This document shows positions 33,163-42,247 of a stretch of DNA of 52,748 nucleotides, piece after piece (positions within the stretch are counted from its first letter, which is position 1; each line of letters starts with the position of its first letter). The stretch is from Gammaproteobacteria bacterium (GTDB lineage Bacteria > Pseudomonadota > Gammaproteobacteria > Arenicellales > Poriferihabitantaceae), in the NCBI GenBank assembly GCA_028817405.1, contig JAPPPS010000024.1, positions 1 to 52,748 of the forward strand, written 5' to 3'. A program made the translations under genes and the position numbers. The notes beneath the pieces were generated by a model that worked only from the letters and a program-made list of their open reading frames with translations, was not told the origin of the DNA and ran no database searches.

Positions 33163-33582
33163 TTACCGCCGGAACATCCGCGCGCCGGCGCGCCGTTTGC
33201 GCCCATCGAGCGCGCCGCCGCCGGCACGGCCCAGCGCCATGCCGGTCAGCAGTATGACCGCGATGCCCGGCACCCAAACCAGCGGACTAACCAACATCCG
33301 CAAGCCCAGCGCCAGCGAAAACGCCACCGGCATCGCGGCGACATAACCGACGACAACCCCCCGCCGCGCGCCGCCGGCCAACCGCCACGGCCGAAACAAC
33401 GCCCACAACCCCGGCGTAACCACGCCAAGCATCGCCATCGGCAACCACTCAACCACCCGCAACGGCGCGGCGAAAAACCACGGGCCAATGCTGACCAAGG
33501 CGTAGAGGTAATAGACCGCGACCCAAAGAACGGCGAAGGTGGCGGACAAGAGCATCCAGCGAATCATGCGAGGCGGTTGCAT
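33163..33582 (-). CDS. Small multi-pass membrane protein (139 aa)
   Basis: Starts MQPPRMIRWMLLSATFAVLWVAVYYLYALVSIG and has about four helices, ending in a basic tail (LDGRKRRAGARMFRR). No family recognised. ATG 33582 is used; a start at MIRW (33567) is possible. It is the first gene of a pair with the 101-aa protein. The gap to the giant gene at 33668 marks a sharp drop in GC. Confidence 0.6.
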   Translation of the reverse strand: MQPPRMIRWMLLSATFAVLWVAVYYLYALVSIGPWFFAAPLRVVEWLPMAMLGVVTPGLWALFRPWRLAGGARRGVVVGYVAAMPVAFSLALGLRMLVSPLVWVPGIAVILLTGMALGRAGGGALDGRKRRAGARMFRR

Positions 33583-33667
33583 GTCTGTTCTATACACCAT
33601 GTGGATTACGTTGGACATATTTAATACTGAAACGAGCGGTTTTTCTACTCCCATTGTCGGGAATTAC

Positions 33668-36600
33668 TCAGTCGTCCAGTTGCAGGAAATCAGAATAGCC
33701 GTGACTAAGCAATTTTTCACGGGCCTGTTCTGCGTGTTGGCGCATATTTTGGTTATCGCTGTTGATGCCAAGTTTCAAAATCTTTTTGGCTTCGGTAGAA
33801 TTAATATAAATGCGGTCACCGACAGACAGAAAATCCGTCATTTTTGCGAAGCATTCGACCACTTTTTCTGGTTGCTCTTCGAGCATTTCTGCCAATGCCG
33901 AGACTCCAGACATAAACACGATAGACCTGGGTTGGCAGAGATTCAGAATCTGCAGGAAATTACCCAAACGCCATTCTGCAGGTAGACATTCGGCCCTCAG
34001 CCACCAATGAAAAAATTCCTGCAACTCTTCCACTTGCTGTTCAGCAAAACGCCAGTCGAAGAATTTAATGGCTTTCTCCACCATATCGTCTTTCCAAGTT
34101 CCCCCTTCGAGTTTTAACAAGCGCCCCGCATAATCGAACAGATTTCTCCAATATTTTGGATTATTTCGCGTCTTTTCATAAAACATGCTGAGCATGTTTT
34201 CGCTGTCATCGAGCGAAAACATGTCCCACAGGTAGTAAACGAACAGATGGTGTCCCAATCTGTTGATGATTTCGGTTCTTCGCTCTTCGCGCTCTTGATG
34301 GGATGGCATTAATGTTTCCAAATTTTGAATGCCAGCGCCATACTCCCCGGGCGGTAATGCCCGAAGACATTCAACGGCAAATCGATATTCACTTTTAAGG
34401 TGATGATAGACTTGTTCGCTGATATGTACATACCGGATGACGGCACTGAAGGATGCCCTCCATGCGGGGAAATTGTCATGCGGAAATATGTCCGCTTTGC
34501 GCTCTTGCGCCCATGTTGGAGCGAAAAACGCTATGCGAAAATAATGAAAACCTAAAATGGCATATTCCGGCAAGGTGACCGGCATGATGTCGCGTCGGTT
34601 GAAACGGGCATTGAGAATAGTGGCGATTTCCGGCACGGCGGAATGGGGGTCATGTCGGCGCACCCAGATTCCAAAATACACCACATTTTCCAAGGCGATG
34701 CCGCGAGTCCTGTTGATGGCGATATCGACAAGACTGTCATGGTCGGGTTCTTCCTCGTCCAGCGTCCAATCCGGTTGAGTGCACAAACCCTGCAATAGGT
34801 TTGCCAATCCGGAACGGGTGGAAATTGAAACATCGACTTCTTCGGTGAGGCAGGCTTTTATAAAATCCGCGACTGAACGCCGTGAGGTTGTCCAGTTGGG
34901 GTTCTCTCGATATTTTTCTCCAAACGGAAAGGTTTTGTCCGAGCCGGAGTCCGGATGCGAAATAACCCACTGACAAAAATCCAGCCACTGGTCGATGTGG
35001 GTGAATTTTTTCCCTTTCATATTCTCCTGCATCGCATCGACCATCACCCGCACATAAATCGGGCGTTGAATGCGGTCACGATTTTTCAACCAGAAATTCA
35101 GTCGATTCTCGTCGGAGATGATGGTTTCCATGAACACTTTGCAGAACGCCCCGGAAAGCGCGTCAATGCTGACCTCTCTCGTCCAGTCCAACTCGATATC
35201 ATGTTGCCCCTGCCACTCGTTGATGTAGTCGAGTAGTTCTTCATCGGAAAGATTTGCGAGATGTTTGGGTGATTTTGGACTACGATAAGTCATCCCGCTG
35301 ACGACTTCGGGCGCAGGAGAATAATCTTCATCGGAAATGGACTCGCTTGATTCGGCCTCAAGTTCTTTGAAGTAATCCGAATACTTGCCGAACAAGACAG
35401 AATAGAATGGACGCAACTGCATCCGGTGAAATTTTCGCTGAAGTTGCTGGAAAACGTCTTCAGTGAATTTATCGCTAGATCGGTTGCGGTATGTATCTTT
35501 CGATGGTCCGCCAAGAATCGCATCAAAAATTTCGGTTCGCTCCTTTTTCGAGAGAAAATCCTCGCCAAAATGCTCGCACGCGCAGCGTAGCATTTGCTGA
35601 AATTCGTAGTGATAATCCCATTCGGCGTAATCGGGATGAGACAAAACCATTTCTCTAATCCACGGCTTGGTTCGCTCGCTCGGATTATGCGCGTAGAGGT
35701 GCTGTCTAATCCGTTCGAATAAGAGCCAAGGTTGTTTGCCCAACCTTTCGTTCAATTCTTCAATGTGTTCGGGTGCCGACTTATACAAGCACTCGCAAGC
35801 ATAGGTGAGCGCATTGATTAGCGATTGCTCTGTCGAAGTATGTTTCCATGTTGACTTCCCCAATCTGGGGCACCAAATATCGGAATAGTCTTCACGCGTT
35901 TCTTTATCGGACTTTTTTGAGTAACTGTGAAGTCGATTCATTTCAGCCGCCGCGGCAATCAGCATGGGCGCAAGTTCCCAAGGGATCTTTTGAGCAAGAG
36001 GGCAAATGACTTCTTTGAGAATTTCTTGGTAACCCACGGAGTCGAATTTGGTGGTCGGATTTAATGTTGCCGTCAAATCGTCAGGGCTCTTTTTATGTTG
36101 GCTTCTTTTCTCTTCCATCTCCGGGTCGGGGACGAACGCAACGACTTTTGTCGCTAATTTTAATGCCGCATTTGTTGCGTTAGTCGATTTCCCAAACCAC
36201 TTTTCGATAAGTTTGGGAGCGGTGTCAAATCGATTGAGGCGATTAATCGGGTAAGGCGAATCCATATAATCGATAATGTATTTTTGCAACCTTAAGGATT
36301 GATCGACAGGGGTCGCTTTGAGCGCTATTTTTGCAATCCCGTTAAGAATTTGCGGGTTATCGATATTCCCAATTTTGAGAACGGTATTCGCAACGCCCTT
36401 TGCATCTTGGTCGGCAATTCGGACCAAATAGTCGACTGGTGCCCAGTATGGAAAATTAACCCTGCCTCCGGAGAGTGGTTCTACGCTTGGGGGGTTGGAA
36501 AAGTAACCCCTTCGATTCAACTCATCCAGCCACGATGGGCTGGACACTTGGCGGAAGAAAAAAGTGTAGTTTGCGCCGGTGCGCTCGACCAGAGAAAACA

Positions 36601-37291
36601 AACGTTCCGTATCATCACTGGTACGGTTTTGTCGATTGAGGATGGACAGAATCTCCAATTGATTCTGTGCAGTTTCTGGGCTCAGAATGCCCCATACGAC
36701 ATCCTCGAATTCCCCCATGTATTGGTCGAATTCTTTTTCATCGGGGGAATGTTGATGGTGTACAATACTTTCGAATTTCCCCCACAGTTGGTGGAATTTG
36801 TCTCGTTTCTTTTTTCGGATATCGGTGCCAAGTCGGTTGGATAAAGGGTCCATGCCCTCCATCACTTTTTGTGATTGCTCTCTCCGGGTTGGTTGTTGAT
36901 TCGACCGAAGGTAGTCGTCAATTTTCGTGAGAGTCTTTCCAAGATGAGGGTCGATTTTCTTGCCGTCCCAAGAATTTTCGTAGGCATTTTTATCAACTTG
37001 GAATCGTTTGTGTATGTTCATTCTCTGCTGCTTAAAGTTCGGCGCACTGTCTTGTACATCGGCGTTCTGCATGACTCTCGGAAGTTTTTCCATGAGTTCA
37101 CGAAGAGACTGTGCCGCCTGTGAAAAGCGGTCAGGATTATGGGGGTTTTCGATAACGTAAAGTGCCCCCAGGTACCAATCTCTCAATAGGTATTTTGCGG
37201 TGTCGAGACTTTCCAACAAACCTAATATGGCTGATTGTCTGGAGGAGAGTCGCAGAGGAGTTTGGGGCGCATTTGAATGGTCGTCAATCAT
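33668..37291 (-). CDS. Giant alpha-helical protein of unknown function (1207 aa)
   Basis: 1207 residues, soluble, no signal peptide, no P-loop, and no nuclease motif I can identify. Composition is rich in Trp, Phe, Glu, Arg and His, and the sequence looks like helical (HEAT/TPR-like) repeats throughout. The segment LSDEELLDYINEWQ...NRLNFWLKNRDRIQRPIYVRVMVDAMQ resembles, from memory, the repeat modules in the C-terminal sensor halves of large STAND-type defence proteins, but no NTPase precedes it here. Its ATG overlaps the stop (ATGA, 37288-37291) of a specificity-subunit remnant, so it once followed an S gene in a methyltransferase operon. AT-richer than the host. Role unknown; partner or effector of the neighbouring methyltransferase is the working idea. 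Confidence 0.85.
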   Translation of the reverse strand: MIDDHSNAPQTPLRLSSRQSAILGLLESLDTAKYLLRDWYLGALYVIENPHNPDRFSQAAQSLRELMEKLPRVMQNADVQDSAPNFKQQRMNIHKRFQVDKNAYENSWDGKKIDPHLGKTLTKIDDYLRSNQQPTRREQSQKVMEGMDPLSNRLGTDIRKKKRDKFHQLWGKFESIVHHQHSPDEKEFDQYMGEFEDVVWGILSPETAQNQLEILSILNRQNRTSDDTERLFSLVERTGANYTFFFRQVSSPSWLDELNRRGYFSNPPSVEPLSGGRVNFPYWAPVDYLVRIADQDAKGVANTVLKIGNIDNPQILNGIAKIALKATPVDQSLRLQKYIIDYMDSPYPINRLNRFDTAPKLIEKWFGKSTNATNAALKLATKVVAFVPDPEMEEKRSQHKKSPDDLTATLNPTTKFDSVGYQEILKEVICPLAQKIPWELAPMLIAAAAEMNRLHSYSKKSDKETREDYSDIWCPRLGKSTWKHTSTEQSLINALTYACECLYKSAPEHIEELNERLGKQPWLLFERIRQHLYAHNPSERTKPWIREMVLSHPDYAEWDYHYEFQQMLRCACEHFGEDFLSKKERTEIFDAILGGPSKDTYRNRSSDKFTEDVFQQLQRKFHRMQLRPFYSVLFGKYSDYFKELEAESSESISDEDYSPAPEVVSGMTYRSPKSPKHLANLSDEELLDYINEWQGQHDIELDWTREVSIDALSGAFCKVFMETIISDENRLNFWLKNRDRIQRPIYVRVMVDAMQENMKGKKFTHIDQWLDFCQWVISHPDSGSDKTFPFGEKYRENPNWTTSRRSVADFIKACLTEEVDVSISTRSGLANLLQGLCTQPDWTLDEEEPDHDSLVDIAINRTRGIALENVVYFGIWVRRHDPHSAVPEIATILNARFNRRDIMPVTLPEYAILGFHYFRIAFFAPTWAQERKADIFPHDNFPAWRASFSAVIRYVHISEQVYHHLKSEYRFAVECLRALPPGEYGAGIQNLETLMPSHQEREERRTEIINRLGHHLFVYYLWDMFSLDDSENMLSMFYEKTRNNPKYWRNLFDYAGRLLKLEGGTWKDDMVEKAIKFFDWRFAEQQVEELQEFFHWWLRAECLPAEWRLGNFLQILNLCQPRSIVFMSGVSALAEMLEEQPEKVVECFAKMTDFLSVGDRIYINSTEAKKILKLGINSDNQNMRQHAEQAREKLLSHGYSDFLQLDD

Positions 37292-37422
37292 TTTGATGAA
37301 TCCTCGGCATCATGTGAAAGGAGCATTTCTTTGAGCGCGATTTGCGGCAGGGTGTTGGCTTCAGCCAGAGAATGCTCGATTTCCGCCTCTAAATCATGGC
37401 AGATTTTCATCAATGAGTCCAC
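37288..37422 (-). pseudogene. C-terminal remnant of a type I restriction specificity subunit (HsdS)
   Basis: Forty-four codons after an in-frame TAA, from GTG 37422 to TGA 37288. They read VDSLMKICHDLEAEIEHSLA then EANTLPQIALKEMLLSHDAE and a short tail. The (K)VD.LM.ICD.LEA.I..S......L...ALKE pattern is the conserved C-terminal helix of HsdS proteins. Everything upstream is missing: an IS-derived mini-element begins within 6 bp. Its stop overlaps the start of the 1207-residue gene. The reading is from family memory; a profile search would settle it. Confidence 0.6.
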
Positions 37423-37427
37423 TTATT

Positions 37428-37526
37428 GTATGCTACCACCCAATTCTGGACTTTTGTGGGGGTTGTTTGGTGAGTGATTGGCGGGGGGTGAGAGGTGGTT
37501 TAGTTCCAGAATGTATCTGGCAATAT
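37428..37526. mobile_element. ~99-bp internally deleted relative (MITE-like) of the IS481-like element
   Basis: The left ~75 bp align closely with the left end of the IS at 19979 (TGCTACCACCCAATTCTGGA versus CGCTGCCACCCAATTCTGGA, and the following GTGAGTGATTGGCG-like stretch). The right ~23 bp (TTCCAGAATGTATCTGGCAA) match the other IS end (AGTCCAGAATGTATGTGGCA). No transposase remains. It occupies the place of a lost specificity-subunit gene. A TACAAT -10-like box at its edge (37429-37424, minus strand) might drive the giant gene. Confidence 0.7.
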
Positions 37527-37603
37527 GTAACGGTTGCGGGATTTTGGGGCTATTCGCGCTGGCGCAGTCGCAGTGGGCTACGGTGTGAGCGTAGGGTTCG
37601 ATG

Positions 37604-37627
37604 CTAATGTTCACTGTCGCCGGTCAT
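37604..37627 (-). pseudogene. Seven-codon start of the gene once downstream of the methyltransferase
   Basis: An ATGA overlap with the methyltransferase stop (37624-37627) opens a frame MTGDSEH that ends at TAG after seven codons. Position and coupling suggest this is the truncated beginning of the lost S gene whose end survives at 37288-37422. Too short for homology. Confidence 0.35.
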
Positions 37628-40600
37628 TTTTTTACAATTCCCCGCACCGCGGTCTCTTCCGCCAGGCGGGTGCGCAGCAGTTCAATATCACCCGCGGCAT
37701 CGGCCGGGATTTTTAGAATCTCCAGCAAGCCGTTGTCGATTTTTTGGCGAGTGGAGTCGTTCTTTTCATGGGCGAATGACCACAGCGGTCGGTTTGCGAG
37801 GTCTTCCCACAGTCGGTTTACGGCCAGGCAAGCGTCCGCGTCCAGCGCGCGGACATCAATGACGGGAAGTTCGCGCAACACTTGGATGGGAACGATGACT
37901 CTGCCGGGATAGGGCTGACTCGCATGCGCGACCAGCAGAAGATGCCCGAAGGTTGAGTTAAGCCACAGCACCAGCGCCTTTTCCGCCGCTTCAACATCAA
38001 CGTTTTCGTTTTCGGCGTTGATGCGGATGGTGTTCCATGAATTAACGCCAAGCATGGGTTTTTTCGACCACACCGCCGCGATGCGCTGAGTGTTCAGGCG
38101 CAGGTAACTCGCGACATGGGCGCGGCCGGCGTGGCTCCAGATGGCGTTGGTTTCGTCTTCACGGCCGGGCTTGGCGGTCAAGCGCGCGTTGGGCTGGCCG
38201 GCCATCTTGACGATGCTTCGGGCGCTGTGATGCCAGATAACCGGGTAGCCTGAACCTTGCAAATTGACCGTCATGTTGCACGGCGCTTTGCGCCCCTTGA
38301 TTTTCAGGTGGGAAGGGCTGGTCTCGCCGATTTCCTTGAGCGGTTTAATCGGCAGGTTCACCGAACGGTTGCCGGTCAAGTACAGTTTCCCCCGCGCTAA
38401 ATGCCATGCGGTTTGCGCCAGCGTGGTTTGCAAAAACGATATGGCGGGGGCGATGAAATCGCCGGGGTCCGGCGCGCCGTTGGACGCGCAAGGAACGGTG
38501 ACGGTGACGGCCTCGCCCCAAAACTGACCATAGTCGCTCGACTGAATCGCGCACGAAGCACCCGGCTTGTCGGTGATGTCGGGAATGGCCGCGGTTTGGA
38601 GTCTGATGAGTTGGCGGGCCAAGTTGTTGGCATCGATGGGATGGGTTGGATTGAGGTGGAGATTGACAATTCGCGTTGGTTTGTCGGCCGCGTTTTCCGG
38701 TTTGCGGCGGGCGACAATCAGCGTTTCTGCCAGGGAAGTGGACTCGGACATGGAAACATAGTACCGGCCGGGGGTGCTTTGGGTTTTACCGCGGCTGCGG
38801 CTGTCGTGGCTGACCACGACATAGTCGATGTGGTAACGCTTGGCTAACATGCGGCGGATGCCAAGCCATGAACTGCCGCTCCAAACCACGGCCGGCAAAA
38901 CGCAGGCCAAGGTGCCGCGGCCGCTGAGAGATTCGTCGGCGAGGCAGATGAATGGCGAGCCGCCGGCTTTCATGGTGGCCGGCAGTTTTTTCAAGCGTTT
39001 TTGCATTTCGGCTCGCATCAGTTCGGCATCTGCCGGGGCCGTGATGAAACCAAAGAACGGTTTCCAGCCTTTCTCGCCCTCCGCTCTTTTTTCATTGAAC
39101 ACCGGAATCCCCTGCGACTTAAAAAACGGCGGGTTAAGAATCGCCAAATCGACCGCTTCTAATTTGTCGGCCGGGGATGGCTCGCCGGCGCCGGCGCGGT
39201 TGCCGTGGCCGGTCACGCGCTTTGGCGCATCCGGCAGACCCAGCGACAGCGGCTTGGTTTTGCTGGTGGACAAGTAATCCAAACTGCCGAGATACGGCAC
39301 CGGGGTTTTGCCTTCGCGCTTCACGGTAAGCGACATCTGCGCGAGTTGGGTGCGGCTGATTTTTTGCTGTGTTTCCATCATGGCGAGCGTGGCCGCGGTG
39401 AGGTGCACCGCCGCCAACACCACATCGCGGCCGCGCAGGGTGTGCTCCAGCAAGTCGCGGCCGAGGGTTGTCGCCGGCGCTTTGCCGGCGTCGAGCGAGG
39501 CGCGGTAGTGGCGGCGGCGAATTTCCTCCGCGGCCGCGACCAACAGCGTGCCGGTGCCGCAGGCCGGGTCGGTGATGTCCAACTTTTTGATTTGCTTGGC
39601 GTCGCTCCAGTCGACATCGAGGCCTTCCAACGCCAGCGCCGACAGCACAATTGCGGCGGTGATGGTGGTGTAGTTCGGGCTGAGATATTTCCCGCCGATG
39701 AGCAGGCGGTGAAACACGCGCCCGGATAAATCATGGCGCGCCGGGAGGTTTGACCTAGCAAGCCGGGCGACCGCCGGGCGCAATTCATCGAGAGCATTCT
39801 GCGTGGTCAGCGAATTCATCTGCCGCAACACTTCCCGCGCCGGCTCGAAAATCGGATACCAGTTGATGTCGAGAATTTCTTGCCAAGCGCGCGCCGTGTT
39901 GTCGCGGTCGTCGGGGCCCGGCAGCGGCGGGCGCGGAATGTCATCGAGCCCCGACAGCAATTCATGAAACAGCATGGCGTTGCATAAGATGAGCGCCGCC
40001 GCGCGCATCGAGGATTGTTCGTCGATGCCGAGCAAGTCGAATTCAAGCGCGCGAATGATGCCTTTGCGCGCGCCTTGGTTGCGGTGGATGACGGCGGCCG
40101 CGGCTTGCACATTGTTGTCCAGTTGCTGGACCAGAGAATTAAACTCCTCGCCGATGCTTTTGTCTTCGGTCCACTTCGACCATAAATGGTCGGCGAGGGT
40201 GTCCACGCCGCCGGTCTCACCGGGGCCCCACCGAATGAACTGCGCGGCCGGTCGCTCACCGTCCAACGGTATCGACAAGTTGCGGTTCTTCTCGTCGATT
40301 TCGCCGAAACAAAAACGCAAGTCATTGCATGCGCTCAGCGCGTCGCCGATGTTCTGGTCGGCGACTTCGCGCAGGCGCTCGGGATAAACCAAGGCGACCA
40401 CCAAGCGCACCGGCTTGTCCTCTATTTTATTTTCAATGCGCCCGGCCGCGTCCTTTTTAACCTCCCGCGCCGGCGCAAACTCGGCCTCGATGGAAACCCA
40501 GTCCGCATCCCGGTCCACCAGGCAATCGTACTGCAGCCCTCCATGCCGCCGCTCGCCCTCGGCCGGAATGCGCTGCCGCCGCAGCAACTCCGCCAACTTA

Positions 40601-40641
40601 TAATTCAAAGCGGTCTCAGCGGTACGGGCGGCGGCAGTCAT
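37624..40641 (-). CDS. Large N6-adenine DNA methyltransferase (type I/IIG-like) with N-terminal nuclease-like domain
   Basis: 1005 residues from ATG 40641 (MTAAARTAETALNYKLAELLRRQ). The N-terminal domain has DADWVSIEAEFAPAREVKKDAAGRI, a pattern I associate with a PD-(D/E)XK-like region (ExE variant) in a family of stand-alone N-6 methylases. The central catalytic domain shows motif I DPACGTGTLLVAAAEEI (~355) and motif IV DLAILNPPFFKSQG (NPPF, ~505). The remaining ~480 residues are a likely helical and target-recognition part. The product could methylate adenine and, if the N-terminal domain is active, also cleave. Its stop overlaps an ATG (ATGA), showing that another gene followed directly. 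GC content is intermediate between host and island genes. The extra upstream codons to 40788 are not used. Confidence 0.85.
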   Translation of the reverse strand: MTAAARTAETALNYKLAELLRRQRIPAEGERRHGGLQYDCLVDRDADWVSIEAEFAPAREVKKDAAGRIENKIEDKPVRLVVALVYPERLREVADQNIGDALSACNDLRFCFGEIDEKNRNLSIPLDGERPAAQFIRWGPGETGGVDTLADHLWSKWTEDKSIGEEFNSLVQQLDNNVQAAAAVIHRNQGARKGIIRALEFDLLGIDEQSSMRAAALILCNAMLFHELLSGLDDIPRPPLPGPDDRDNTARAWQEILDINWYPIFEPAREVLRQMNSLTTQNALDELRPAVARLARSNLPARHDLSGRVFHRLLIGGKYLSPNYTTITAAIVLSALALEGLDVDWSDAKQIKKLDITDPACGTGTLLVAAAEEIRRRHYRASLDAGKAPATTLGRDLLEHTLRGRDVVLAAVHLTAATLAMMETQQKISRTQLAQMSLTVKREGKTPVPYLGSLDYLSTSKTKPLSLGLPDAPKRVTGHGNRAGAGEPSPADKLEAVDLAILNPPFFKSQGIPVFNEKRAEGEKGWKPFFGFITAPADAELMRAEMQKRLKKLPATMKAGGSPFICLADESLSGRGTLACVLPAVVWSGSSWLGIRRMLAKRYHIDYVVVSHDSRSRGKTQSTPGRYYVSMSESTSLAETLIVARRKPENAADKPTRIVNLHLNPTHPIDANNLARQLIRLQTAAIPDITDKPGASCAIQSSDYGQFWGEAVTVTVPCASNGAPDPGDFIAPAISFLQTTLAQTAWHLARGKLYLTGNRSVNLPIKPLKEIGETSPSHLKIKGRKAPCNMTVNLQGSGYPVIWHHSARSIVKMAGQPNARLTAKPGREDETNAIWSHAGRAHVASYLRLNTQRIAAVWSKKPMLGVNSWNTIRINAENENVDVEAAEKALVLWLNSTFGHLLLVAHASQPYPGRVIVPIQVLRELPVIDVRALDADACLAVNRLWEDLANRPLWSFAHEKNDSTRQKIDNGLLEILKIPADAAGDIELLRTRLAEETAVRGIVKK

Positions 40642-40696
40642 GGCGTGAGCGGCAAAACAAGGTGGACGGCGCGTTGGTTTTCCGATTGATGCGCGA

Positions 40697-42247
40697 TTAT
40701 AACGCGCGGCGCAGTGAGCGCGGGAAAACTTGCGCGCCGGGGCCGCCGCGGGTGGGGTAGAAGGCGGGGATGGAGTCGCGGTCGCCACGGTCGCCGCAGT
40801 CGCTGTCGCTGCTGTCGTTGCGGCCGGTGAGGTCGCCTCGGCCGATAATGCCGCCGCGGTTGCGGCCGATAATGTCGCGGTAGCGGCGGGCGGTGGCGGC
40901 GGTGAAGTCGGCGGTGTCGGCGTTGGCGTCGACTAACGCGATGACGCAGCCGGCGAAGCCGGCGCCGGTTTGGCGCGCCGCGATGCAGGCGGGGTGGGCG
41001 CGCGCGGCCGCGACCATGGCGGCCAACGCATCGCCGCCGACTTCGAAGTCGCGGGTCATGCTCGACTGGCTCTCGGCGAATAATTTGCCGATGGCGTCAA
41101 TGGCGGCGGCGGTACCAACACCGGCACCAACACCGGCACCGACATTCACATCGGCCTCCGCAGCCGCGCCGGCGCCGGCACCAATGCCAATGCCGGCATC
41201 CGCAACACCCCCGGCCCCCACCGCCGCCAACGCATCGACCACCGCGCGCACGCGAGCGTTTTCGGTGACGACATGGCGGGCGCGGCGGTATAACAGCGCG
41301 TCTATGCTGCCGCGCGCGCGGCGCAGTTGCGTTGCGCTGACTTCGCGCAAACTGGCGACGCCCAACGCGGCCGCGGCTTGTTCGCATTCGGCGCGGCGGC
41401 GGTTGTAGTCGGAGGTTTGCAGGTCGCGGCGGGTGGCGGTGTCGAGCGCGACCGCCCGCCAGTTCGCCGGCAGTTTGATGTGGCGGCGGCGCAAACTGCG
41501 GCAGTCGATGAGCAGCGCATGCCCGGCGCGCGCGGCCGCGGCGATGAGCGGGTCCATGATGCCGCACTGCACCCCCGCGTGACGGTTCTCGACCGCGCGC
41601 GCGACTGCGGCGAACGCCGCCGCGCGCCACCTAACGCCGCCGACCGCGCACAACGCGCGCAACACCGCGACCACAAACGCGGCCGATGACGACAGCCCCG
41701 CGCCGAGCGGCAAGGCGGTTTTGATTGCCAGATTCGCGCCGCGGAAGTCCAGGCCGGGCGGCGATTCGAAGCCGGCGCGGGCGCGGGATTCGCGGCCGGG
41801 AAATTGCATGCCGCCGTCACGGTCGAGGTGCGCGCGCCACTCGATGCATGCGCCGCGCAGGTAGTCCTGCCAGTTGCAGCGCCGGGTGGAGTCGGGGTTG
41901 TCGCGGTCACCGTCATCGCCGCCACCGCGGCCGCTACCACCGTCGTCGCCGCCACCGTCACCGTCGCCAAACTCGCCCGCCCCGACAACCACGCTCTCGC
42001 CCAAATCCGCCGACACGCAATGCACCGCGCCGTCGTCGCGCGCGCCGAAGGCCGCGGCGGTCCCGTGTTCCAGCGCCAGCGGCAGCGCCAAGCCGCGGTT
42101 GTAGTCGGTGTGGTCGCCGATGAGATTGACCCGGCCCGGCGCATGCGCGATGCCGGCCGGCGCGGCGCCGAAATCTCGCTCAAAAGCCCGCGCCGCGGCC
42201 GCCACCGTGGCCCGCGTCACCGCCGCGGCCGACGCCGAGTCAGGCAT
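40697..42247 (-). CDS. galK: Galactokinase expanded by low-complexity insertions
   Basis: Phosphorylates galactose to galactose-1-phosphate. GHMP motifs are complete: APGRVNLIGDHTDYNRGLALPLAL (~39-61, substrate site), GAGLSSSAAFVVAVLRAL (~200, ATP loop) and RQTGAGFAGCVIALV (~438). At 516 residues it is ~130 longer than usual GalK. The excess is in three tracts: GDGDGGGDDGGSGRGGGDDGD (~93-115), VGAGGVADAGIGIGAGAGAA...VGAGVGAGVG (~350-390) and a C-terminal GRNRGGIIGRGDLTGRNDSSD region. It overlaps galT by 8 bp. Catalytic segments look intact. Confidence 0.93.
   Translation of the reverse strand: MPDSASAAAVTRATVAAAARAFERDFGAAPAGIAHAPGRVNLIGDHTDYNRGLALPLALEHGTAAAFGARDDGAVHCVSADLGESVVVGAGEFGDGDGGGDDGGSGRGGGDDGDRDNPDSTRRCNWQDYLRGACIEWRAHLDRDGGMQFPGRESRARAGFESPPGLDFRGANLAIKTALPLGAGLSSSAAFVVAVLRALCAVGGVRWRAAAFAAVARAVENRHAGVQCGIMDPLIAAAARAGHALLIDCRSLRRRHIKLPANWRAVALDTATRRDLQTSDYNRRRAECEQAAAALGVASLREVSATQLRRARGSIDALLYRRARHVVTENARVRAVVDALAAVGAGGVADAGIGIGAGAGAAAEADVNVGAGVGAGVGTAAAIDAIGKLFAESQSSMTRDFEVGGDALAAMVAAARAHPACIAARQTGAGFAGCVIALVDANADTADFTAATARRYRDIIGRNRGGIIGRGDLTGRNDSSDSDCGDRGDRDSIPAFYPTRGGPGAQVFPRSLRRAL
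41101..41220 (-). repeat. GGTGCC/GGTGTT repeat tract in galK
   Basis: Hexanucleotide units on the coding strand encode Gly-Ala and Gly-Val repeats (AGIGIGAGAGAAAEAD, VGAGVGAGVG). Same GGNGNN period as the Gly-Asp tracts, with different second codons. Confidence 0.6.
41899..41968 (-). repeat. Gly-Asp-encoding hexanucleotide tract in galK
   Basis: GGCGACGGTGACGGTGGCGG-like units encode GDGDGGGDDGGSGRGGGDDGD between the N-terminal substrate motif and the WQDYLRGAC segment of galactokinase. Confidence 0.7.

Noticed and set aside
37423-37614. 63-codon open frame across the mini-element
   Set aside because: It spans IS-derived sequence and scar DNA, with no Shine-Dalgarno and no similarity to an S subunit.
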